In this document: positions 1 through 4,637 of the stretch, piece by piece
Position numbering within the stretch: the stretch's first letter is position 1
How the letters are laid out: every line of letters starts with the position of its first letter
NCBI GenBank assembly: GCA_031285465.1
Contig: JAITWD010000199.1
Location: 1-5,273 of the forward strand
Source of the DNA: Lachnospiraceae bacterium
Lineage (GTDB): Bacteria > Bacillota > Clostridia > Lachnospirales > Lachnospiraceae
Direction of reading: 5' to 3'
Length of the DNA stretch: 5,273 nt
The notes under the pieces: generated by a model
Seen by the model: the letters and a program-made list of their open reading frames with translations, nothing else
Database searches by the model: none
What the model was told of the DNA's origin: nothing
Program-made: the position numbers and the translations under genes

Positions 1-1928
1 CTAATATCCAGTCCTAAGGCCTCTCCGGCTCCACCCGCTGACAATGTTATATGACCTTCTACGTTTATAAATATTTCCGCCAAAATTTTATCAAGAATAG
101 TATCTTCGACCACTCTCAATTTCTCCGCCATTTTATTCAGTTCACTTGCTAAACGAGCGGTCATCTCGGAATCAAACAACTCTGTATTAGGTGGCAGATT
201 ATCGATCGTAGTACTGGTTTGCCTATTCAGATCGGTGGATAAACTGTTAAAATTGGCATCATAGGTCATTGAATCATTCTCTGTTAAAATTGGCTGAGAA
301 AAAAGTGGGAGTAAAGCATTATTGACATCAAAACTGCTTGATGCATCAGCAACTAACGTATTACTGACAATAGATAAATAGGGTAAAATATCTTCAATGT
401 CCTTCAACTGACCCCTAATAGCCGTTCCTATAATTTCTGGTATATCATTGCCCGCCACAACAACATCGTCTTTTATTCCCGCGAATACACTCGTAGTCTC
501 ATTAGCAAAATTTCCAAGTAGTGGTGATACTATTCTCAATTCCGCTCCGCCTATGCTATAATCACGCATCAGAGAATTCGGAACCCCCAGGCTAAAGGAC
601 GCATCGGCGTTAATTGCACCAAAGGTCAATTGGGCATCGGTAATCTTCTGATTTGCCGGAATCAACTGTTTAAGATCTATTATTGCATCCGCCGGGTAAT
701 CAGGCAGGCCACCGACATTCACAACACCACTGTCATTCACTGCTCCCGCACAAGCTCGGGCGAAGCCATTCTCCATTGCATTGGCGTACTGGTTAGCCGC
801 CCCCAGTTTAAGGAAGTCACCTAGATCAAAGTCAATTCCGGCAACATTGACCTGATTTCCGCTTAACACACTGGTGTCAATTTTCGCAGTGTCAACCACC
901 GAGGTGCCCGGCGTTGTTCCGGTAATAAATTCGGCCGTCGCCGGTGCAAGCTCCGCTAGGTTGCCAAGGGTACTGTCCAGCAATGATCCACCCATAAACT
1001 GCGCTTTGGCATTCGATACAATTACCGTTTCATGATATAGGACATTAATCGTTCGGTCCGAAGAAGGATCGGTGGCTGTATCGGCCGGATTGTCGCTATT
1101 CGTGACTGTATACCTACCGGTTAATATCCCTGTCGGTGTATTAACATCGGTGTTGTTGACCATCAATGCTACAAACATCGTAGCCGTATAACTGTAGTTC
1201 CCAGTAAAACTAACATCATACCCCGGTGACACCAGTAATTGTGCATCGGCTATCGCCTGATCGATCGCCGCCGTTTCCGCAGTTACATCACTGAGTGGGA
1301 CCGCAATCGTCACCTCCGTAACATTGATTTTAGCAAGCTCCGCCTCAGCCGGTACCGGTTCCGGTTCCGGTAACAAACTGACTACCGTAATCGTGCGATC
1401 AGTACTGTCCGATGCACGATCGGTCGGATTGGACTCACTTATGACTTCATACCTTCCTAAAAGAATTCCCGTCAGCGGATCATAATCGGTCGGAATGAAA
1501 TTGACAGTGAAGCCCGGCGCTATCTGGGCTCTGGCTAAAATGACCGCATTAGTGACCGCTATTGATTGGGCGGTAAGATCGGTAAGCGGCACATTGATCA
1601 CTACATTATTGACCGATATTTTATCCAAGTCTAATTGTGCCGTATTTGTAGTTGGCGTAGTGGACTCTTGGTCGCTGAACAATTCCAGCTTGGACTGAAA
1701 GATCATTTCCAAACGGGTTATGGCATTAAGCATTTTATTCACCGATTTATTGAGTGTAAACAACTCTTCAGCCGTTATGCCCGGTCGGGCAATGATTGCC
1801 TGCATTTTTTCACCCTCTGCATTCAAAACATGGGAAAGGGCGGTTTCTTGTAATGCAACCGACTGGATCAGATCGGTGATCGCCTGATCACGTGATCCGG
1901 TTCCCGGGGTTATTATTGGCATTCCCAT
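1..1928 (-). CDS. Large repeat-containing surface/spore-type protein, 3' end outside window (partial)
   Basis: An uninterrupted frame of 642 codons starts at ATG 1928 and runs off the left edge. AAGGAG at 1941-1936 sits 7 nt before the ATG and fixes the start. Residues 1-85 form a helical module (MGMPIITPGTGSRDQAI..., LSHVLNAEGEKMQ, LNKSVNKMLNAITRLEM). I recall this type of module at the N-terminus of clostridial surface, exosporium-like and collagen-like proteins, where it probably serves in assembly or anchoring; that is recall, not a search. Residues 104-184 and 201-297 are two diverged tandem repeats sharing NVPL/AVPL-x-D-T-A near the start, GILxGRY, S(E/D)NP(T/A)D and DRTI(T/N)V near the end. 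They are joined by a PEPEPVPAEAE linker. Residues 300-642 are rich in Thr, Asp, Ala and Ser, match nothing I recognise, and include a short charged helical stretch near 583-620. There is no Sec signal peptide, Cys pair or LPXTG motif in the visible part. It is probably a structural protein displayed on the cell or spore. The coding call is firm; the role is inferred. Confidence 0.88.
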   Translation of the reverse strand, partial: MGMPIITPGTGSRDQAITDLIQSVALQETALSHVLNAEGEKMQAIIARPGITAEELFTLNKSVNKMLNAITRLEMIFQSKLELFSDQESTTPTTNTAQLDLDKISVNNVVINVPLTDLTAQSIAVTNAVILARAQIAPGFTVNFIPTDYDPLTGILLGRYEVISESNPTDRASDSTDRTITVVSLLPEPEPVPAEAELAKINVTEVTIAVPLSDVTAETAAIDQAIADAQLLVSPGYDVSFTGNYSYTATMFVALMVNNTDVNTPTGILTGRYTVTNSDNPADTATDPSSDRTINVLYHETVIVSNAKAQFMGGSLLDSTLGNLAELAPATAEFITGTTPGTSVVDTAKIDTSVLSGNQVNVAGIDFDLGDFLKLGAANQYANAMENGFARACAGAVNDSGVVNVGGLPDYPADAIIDLKQLIPANQKITDAQLTFGAINADASFSLGVPNSLMRDYSIGGAELRIVSPLLGNFANETTSVFAGIKDDVVVAGNDIPEIIGTAIRGQLKDIEDILPYLSIVSNTLVADASSSFDVNNALLPLFSQPILTENDSMTYDANFNSLSTDLNRQTSTTIDNLPPNTELFDSEMTARLASELNKMAEKLRVVEDTILDKILAEIFINVEGHITLSAGGAGEALGLDI

Positions 1929-1935
1929 CGTAATT

Positions 1936-1941
1936 CTCCTT
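1936..1941 (-). promoter_or_regulatory. Ribosome binding site of the surface/spore-type gene
   Basis: AAGGAG on the minus strand lies 7 nt before ATG 1928. It is the strongest Shine-Dalgarno match at this gene and is set in an A/T-only stretch likely to be unstructured. Confidence 0.85.
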
Positions 1942-1975
1942 TATAATTTTAATAATTTATTTTAATACCCATGCA

Positions 1976-1998
1976 TTTCGCAGATTTCATCTGCGAAA
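1976..1998 (-). promoter_or_regulatory. Leader hairpin upstream of the surface/spore-type gene
   Basis: Two perfect 10-base arms, TTTCGCAGAT (1976-1985) and ATCTGCGAAA (1989-1998), are separated by 3 nt. In the minus-strand transcript the hairpin ends about 34 nt before the AAGGAG and is followed by A/T-rich sequence without a clean U-tract. It therefore looks more like a leader or mRNA-stabilising structure than an intrinsic terminator. It directly adjoins the solo repeat end at 2003-2023 and may be part of that element. A regulatory role is inference. Confidence 0.55.
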
Positions 1999-2002
1999 CT
2001 AC

Positions 2003-2023
2003 TTAAATCAGCATTTCCCTAAG
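2003..2023. repeat. Solo end of the MITE-like element found at 2756-2903
   Basis: TTAAATCAGCATTTCCCTAA (2003-2022) matches the right end of the full element (2875-2894) at 18 of 20 positions, in the same orientation. No matching inverted partner is visible nearby, so this is either a solo end or the remnant of a shortened copy. It lies in the 5' leader of the surface/spore-type gene, next to the hairpin at 1976-1998. CATGCATTT occurs at 1970-1978 and again at 2035-2043, flanking the segment. This could be an old target-site duplication, although its edge does not coincide with the motif edge. Confidence 0.6.
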
Positions 2024-2057
2024 CTCACAATTTACATGCATTTTCGTGATTCTAAGA

Positions 2058-2086
2058 TAATTTATGACAAAAAAAATAAAATTCAA
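2058..2086 (-). promoter_or_regulatory. Candidate promoter for the surface/spore-type gene
   Basis: On the minus strand TTGAAT (2086-2081) is followed by a T-rich spacer and CATAAATTA (2066-2058). As a sigma-A promoter this would be TTGAAT, 16 nt, TAAATT, which is mediocre. As a sporulation mother-cell promoter, CATAAATTA fits the CATAnnnTA shape known for sigma-K and partly the CATACAnT of sigma-E, with GAATT as a possible -35. Initiation here would leave a leader of about 120 nt carrying the hairpin and the solo repeat end. The region is AT-rich, so chance matches are likely. Confidence 0.3.
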
Positions 2087-2160
2087 CATTTTCTGCGTGA
2101 ACCGTGACTTCACAACGTAAACCGGAAAATGTCGATTTTTATTTTTTTATAACCGATACC

Positions 2161-2193
2161 CGGAAGAATGACCCACCTGGGGCCATTCTTCCG
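2161..2193. other. 10-bp inverted repeat between the LytTR gene and the surface/spore-type gene
   Basis: CGGAAGAATG (2161-2170) and CATTCTTCCG (2184-2193) are perfect 10-base arms. After one mismatch, a further 3 C-G pairs can form inside (2172-2174 with 2180-2182). In the minus-strand RNA the stem is followed by GGUAUCGGUUAUAAAAAAA, so it lacks the U-tract of an intrinsic terminator. On the plus strand it is followed only by TTT. It could be a weak or factor-dependent terminator for the LytTR transcript, a stabilising 3' hairpin, or an operator. Confidence 0.45.
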
Positions 2194-2251
2194 TTTGGCG
2201 CTTTACACTTTCTCAAATGGACCATTTTACGCCTTAAAAATTACCATCCTC

Positions 2252-2707
2252 CTAAAACCGTTCCAGCAGGTATGTCATGTAGTGACTTAGAATACCCTTT
2301 CGCCCATCGCGGGTAATAGGTATATATACGCCATCTTTCATCACAAAGCTACTGTCATCGATTTTCTCAATGTAATCCATATTTACAATATAGCTGCGAT
2401 AGCAACGCAAAAATGGATCTCCGCCCAAAATATCTTCCAGAGCTGAAAGTGAATGGCTTGCCGTCAAACTTCTGCCAGTCATATATAATGTCGTTTTGTG
2501 GTTATACACCTCTGCATATTGAATCTGCTCTCTCTGCACGGAAACCATAATACGACCACATTTCAATTCAATCATACCCTCCGATACATTGGTACTGTCG
2601 AAGCTTTTGGTTTTCGGATGCATGTTGTGCTCTTTTGCATATTGGCCAGTAAAATCTAAAAACTGTTTTCGCTCTTTGTCATTGTCTTCACAAAAAGCCA
2701 GTTGCAA
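2252..2707 (-). CDS. LytTR-type DNA-binding regulator with a truncated receiver domain
   Basis: The protein has 151 residues. The start is TTG at 2707, supported by AAGGGGG (2721-2715) 7 nt upstream and by the receiver-type beginning MQLAFCEDND, with the E7/D8 acidic pair. Residues 1-38 look like the first strand, helix and second strand of a receiver. From about residue 45 the frame is already in the LytTR DNA-binding domain: IQYAEVYNHKTTLY, LSALEDIL, FLRCYRSYIVNMDYIEKI and a G-x-YIPITRDG strand. These are the hallmarks of the AgrA/LytR class. Family members with a full receiver are usually about 230-250 residues. Here the phospho-Asp strand and the Thr and Lys strands, roughly 80-90 residues, are missing with the frame intact. 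It cannot be phosphorylated in the usual way, so it may bind DNA constitutively or be controlled by partners. No kinase gene is adjacent downstream. The family call is firm; the consequence is inferred. Confidence 0.9.
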   Translation of the reverse strand: MQLAFCEDNDKERKQFLDFTGQYAKEHNMHPKTKSFDSTNVSEGMIELKCGRIMVSVQREQIQYAEVYNHKTTLYMTGRSLTASHSLSALEDILGGDPFLRCYRSYIVNMDYIEKIDDSSFVMKDGVYIPITRDGRKGILSHYMTYLLERF

Positions 2708-2714
2708 TGTGCTA

Positions 2715-2721
2715 CCCCCTT
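2715..2721 (-). promoter_or_regulatory. Ribosome binding site that decides the TTG start of the LytTR gene
   Basis: AAGGGGG on the minus strand differs from AAGGAGG at one base and lies 7 nt before TTG 2707. The next in-frame ATG lies well inside the gene and would remove the conserved first receiver strand, so TTG is the better start. Confidence 0.75.
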
Positions 2722-2734
2722 ATATCTATCGCCA

Positions 2735-2752
2735 TTTGTGTCTGATCACAAA
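2735..2752. promoter_or_regulatory. Palindrome upstream of the LytTR gene, possible operator
   Basis: TTTGTG (2735-2740) and CACAAA (2747-2752) are perfect 6-base arms with a 6-nt centre. The overall form is TGTG-N6-CACA, resembling the half-site spacing of CRP/FNR-family sites. It lies 14 nt before the ribosome binding site, between that site and the MITE-like element. This is the usual position for an operator, but no promoter elements could be assigned with confidence. Confidence 0.3.
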
Positions 2753-2755
2753 ATA

Positions 2756-2903
2756 TCATTCTATTACTAAGGAAACACTGATTAAATCAGTATTTCCTTA
2801 GATGCTCCGCAGGATGCGCACGGATGTGCAGCGGAAACTGGCACTTCGTGTCGCAAATCCGGTGCGGGAAACGCTTTAATCAGCGTTTCCCTAATTAGAA
2901 TGA
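2756..2903. repeat. MITE-like element with long terminal inverted repeats and nested hairpins
   Basis: The left end (2756-2786) and the right end read in reverse (2903-2875) agree over 8 outer bases (TCATTCTA). After a short indel they agree at 17 of 19 positions of TAAGGAAACACTGATTAAA versus TAGGGAAACGCTGATTAAA. Each end also folds on itself. The left end has 16-base arms at 2767-2782 and 2786-2801 with one mismatch; the right end has perfect 10-base arms GGGAAACGCT (2866-2875) and AGCGTTTCCC (2882-2891). The interior contains a further imperfect pair, CGCACGGAT (2817-2825) against ATCCGGTGCG (2857-2866). It has no coding capacity and no clear target-site duplication. A related solo end lies at 2003-2023. 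It is best read as a non-autonomous mobile or REP-type intergenic repeat, sitting directly upstream of the LytTR gene. Confidence 0.75.
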
Positions 2904-2913
2904 ACATATGACG

Positions 2914-2935
2914 AAAGCGCCCGCGTGGGCGCCTT
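2914..2935 (-). terminator. Likely terminator of the two-component operon
   Basis: On the minus strand the stem AAGGCGCCC (2935-2927), with loop ACGC, pairs with GGGCGCTTT (2922-2914). It has six G/C pairs plus a wobble and two A-U pairs. It lies about 86 nt past the response regulator's stop, before the repeat element. The U-run after the GC core is only three bases (TTTCGTC), so termination may be partial. The plus-strand reading is followed by TTATTTGGTTT and could work in that direction too. Confidence 0.5.
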
Positions 2936-2955
2936 ATTTGGTTTAAGTATAGCAC

Positions 2956-2983
2956 ATGTCAAGCGTTTTTTGACATTTTTTTT
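2956..2983 (+). terminator. Plus-strand intrinsic-terminator-like hairpin
   Basis: ATGTCAA (2956-2962) and TTGACAT (2970-2976) are perfect 7-base arms with a 7-nt loop. They are followed at once by a run of eight T on the plus strand, counting the last arm base. In that direction this is a textbook shape, though with a weak A/T-rich stem. No plus-strand gene precedes it. It could stop antisense transcription coming from the repeat element, or be fortuitous. For the minus-strand operon it is only a hairpin preceded by A residues. Confidence 0.4.
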
Positions 2984-3021
2984 CTTATCTCGCAAAATCG
3001 TGAGGTTTGCAACGCGTATTC

Positions 3022-3690
3022 TTATTTCGCCACAAAAGCGTAACCGCGCCCGCGTCTTGTCATAATCGCATAACCGGATCCTTTTATTGCTTTACGAAGC
3101 CGGTAGATCATATTTTCAAATGCCCCCTTACTATTGAACGATGGTTGCCCCCAAACCCGCTCGTACAGATACTCTGCACTGATTACCTGACCTTCATTCT
3201 GCACAAACATAAGTAATAGGGAAAACTCCTTCTGTGCCAGAAGCAGATCGATCCCACTTAGGAATGCGCGCCCGCTTACCATATCAAGACAAAGACTACC
3301 ACATGTAACCGGTTCCGTCACCTTTTGGGCGTTGTGAAAAATACCCTCCAGTACCGTCAGTATTGCCTCGTAATCAAAGGGTTTTGACAGATATGCCGTT
3401 GCACCCAGCTTATATCCGCGTGAGATATCCTGTGGTTCCCCCCATGCGGTCAGCATGATGATGGGGGTCTTTATCCCCGCCGCACGCCATTCGGTCAAAA
3501 GATTGAGCCCATTGCCGTCCGGTAGCATAATATCAAGCAAAACGGCATCATTTTTACACTGGGAAAACTTTATCCTTGCTTCCGCAACCGTTTCTGCCGT
3601 CTGTACAGTATAGCCATGATCCTCAAAAAAGCGACGGTTGTTCTCGAGAATTTCCGCTTCATCCTCAACGATCAAAATAGTTTTCATCAT
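3022..3690 (-). CDS. OmpR/PhoB-family two-component response regulator
   Basis: The protein has 222 residues, the usual family length. Receiver domain: residues 1-118, with acidic pocket E9/D10/E11 (VEDE), phosphoacceptor D53 in LLDIMLPDGNG, switch T81 (MLTAWG), Y100, and K103 in SKPF. All catalytic positions are present. The winged-helix DNA-binding domain is residues ~128-222, with the typical GQVISAEYLYERVWG segment, NMIYRLRKAI recognition-helix region and RRGRGYAF wing. It should act as a phosphorylation-dependent transcription factor. Start: ATG 3690 overlaps the sensor's stop as ATGA and gives MMKTILIVEDE. The next ATG (3687) is nearly equivalent, and ATG 3702 would add MGRR. The purine-rich GGGAAGAAGG just upstream lies inside the sensor gene, so translation is probably coupled. 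The expected kinase partner is the adjacent sensor, which lacks an ATPase domain, so the phosphate source is uncertain. Confidence 0.96.
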   Translation of the reverse strand: MMKTILIVEDEAEILENNRRFFEDHGYTVQTAETVAEARIKFSQCKNDAVLLDIMLPDGNGLNLLTEWRAAGIKTPIIMLTAWGEPQDISRGYKLGATAYLSKPFDYEAILTVLEGIFHNAQKVTEPVTCGSLCLDMVSGRAFLSGIDLLLAQKEFSLLLMFVQNEGQVISAEYLYERVWGQPSFNSKGAFENMIYRLRKAIKGSGYAIMTRRGRGYAFVAK

Positions 3691-4580
3691 CCTTCTTCCC
3701 ATCCGCTATCATCGTCATTTTGTTTGGTACTGATCATTTCAGAGACCTGCATTATTTCCTGTTGTGCTTTGATAAGTCGCTCATGGTCGGTGATTTCCCT
3801 CATATTTGCAATCTGAATATTGGTGGATACCCTTGTCAATGGTGTCCGTATTTTGTGATTCATGCGACGGTAGAACTCGGCTTTAGTCTCCAGCCTTTGA
3901 GCTTCTATTTCAAGCTGAGCATTCTTTGCCGAATTGTCCAGCATCCGCAGGATATGCCAATACACAAAAAAGGAGGCTATGGCAAGCAACAGGAAGGTAA
4001 TTGGATAAAGCGGATCAATCCTACCCGAATAATAGTAGTCAGCACCACGATAGATTGAAATAGCCGCAAATATCGCTGGAAGGATCAGTAGCCCCCTCAT
4101 GCTGACCGATTTTATTTCGCGCATCCGCGGGGTAAGCATGTGGTAAATAAATAAACCAACCATCAGATATAATATGATCCGCACGAAAATAAACAGCACA
4201 TACCATGAAGGTGGCGTCGGTAGCGCTAACGGAAAAACACCGGCCAGCGTTGTGATCGCAAACTCGAGTTCGGTACCCATGCATAATGAATGAACCGAAA
4301 TAAAGGTCATAAACAGCAGCTTTGACCCTCCCTCCTGAACGGTCCTCTTATAGTAGAAAAAGAAGACGAAATAGAATATGATGGAAAGTATTTGGGTTGC
4401 CTCCGAATACCCCCCCCATTTTAGTACCCCTGGAAACACCGAAAAAAAGAGACCGATCAGCACTATACCCAAAGCAAGCTTATACCTATTTTGCCTAAGC
4501 CGGTCTGTGAAGGGGATATAGCACAACACCATAAATGAATAAAATGAAAGAGTGTAATGTATTAATTGAAAAATATCCAT
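3687..4580 (-). CDS. Membrane sensor with histidine-kinase DHp domain but no catalytic ATPase domain
   Basis: The protein has 297 residues from ATG 4580, chosen because GGAGA (4590-4586) lies 5 nt upstream; ATG 4592 has no ribosome binding site and would add four residues. Residues ~8-25, 34-53, 61-78, 88-118, 126-148, 162-178 and 190-212 are hydrophobic, suggesting about seven membrane spans with no large extracellular domain. A charged helical linker (215-235) leads to a phosphoacceptor helix, YRRMNHKIRTPLTRVSTNIQIA, with His242 as the phosphorylation site, and a second helix to about 285. The protein then ends in an acidic tail, SGWEEG. The N, G1 and G2 boxes of HATPase_c are absent, and no space remains before the response regulator gene, which overlaps it. 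It cannot autophosphorylate alone. It could accept phosphate from another kinase, act as a phosphatase, or work as a plain membrane sensor. It is co-transcribed with the OmpR-type regulator. Confidence 0.92.
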   Translation of the reverse strand: MDIFQLIHYTLSFYSFMVLCYIPFTDRLRQNRYKLALGIVLIGLFFSVFPGVLKWGGYSEATQILSIIFYFVFFFYYKRTVQEGGSKLLFMTFISVHSLCMGTELEFAITTLAGVFPLALPTPPSWYVLFIFVRIILYLMVGLFIYHMLTPRMREIKSVSMRGLLILPAIFAAISIYRGADYYYSGRIDPLYPITFLLLAIASFFVYWHILRMLDNSAKNAQLEIEAQRLETKAEFYRRMNHKIRTPLTRVSTNIQIANMREITDHERLIKAQQEIMQVSEMISTKQNDDDSGWEEG

Positions 4581-4585
4581 GATCG

Positions 4586-4590
4586 TCTCC
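4586..4590 (-). promoter_or_regulatory. Ribosome binding site deciding the sensor start
   Basis: GGAGA on the minus strand is 5 nt before ATG 4580. The alternative ATG at 4592 overlaps the edge of this site and has only A/T-rich sequence without purine-rich complementarity upstream, so 4580 is preferred. Confidence 0.65.
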
Positions 4591-4637
4591 ATTGCACAAA
4601 TCGGAATTAATTGTGAATTTGGTAATCATAAACCCTA

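Noticed and set aside
2139..2225. A 28-codon minus-strand frame (MVHLRKCKAPNG...) after the LytTR gene
   Set aside because: A weak AAGG precedes it, but the frame runs through the 10-bp inverted repeat and has no recognisable features. Not enough support to call it a gene.
2104..2316. A 70-codon plus-strand frame across the intergenic hairpin
   Set aside because: It overlaps the 3' end of the LytTR gene, crosses the inverted repeat, and lacks a ribosome binding site.
2756..2903. CRISPR array
   Set aside because: The repeats are inverted, few and of unequal spacing; there are no regular direct repeats with spacers and no cas genes.
2945..2975. TTGACA with nearby TATACT read as a minus-strand sigma-A promoter
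   Set aside because: On the minus strand TTGACA and TATACT are only a few bases apart, far from the 16-18 nt spacing needed, and no good -10 lies at the right distance.
3720..4058. A 112-codon plus-strand open frame
   Set aside because: It lies opposite the sensor gene, its product resembles no protein, and it has no ribosome binding site; it is a shadow frame.
4039..4284. An 81-codon minus-strand open frame in another phase
   Set aside because: It is fully inside the sensor coding region, which has clear membrane spans and a DHp motif in its own frame.
4581..4637. A promoter between the unrecognised gene and the sensor gene
   Set aside because: The best pairing (TTCACA, 16 nt, TGCAAT) is weak and would start transcription almost on the ribosome binding site; co-transcription from upstream is simpler.
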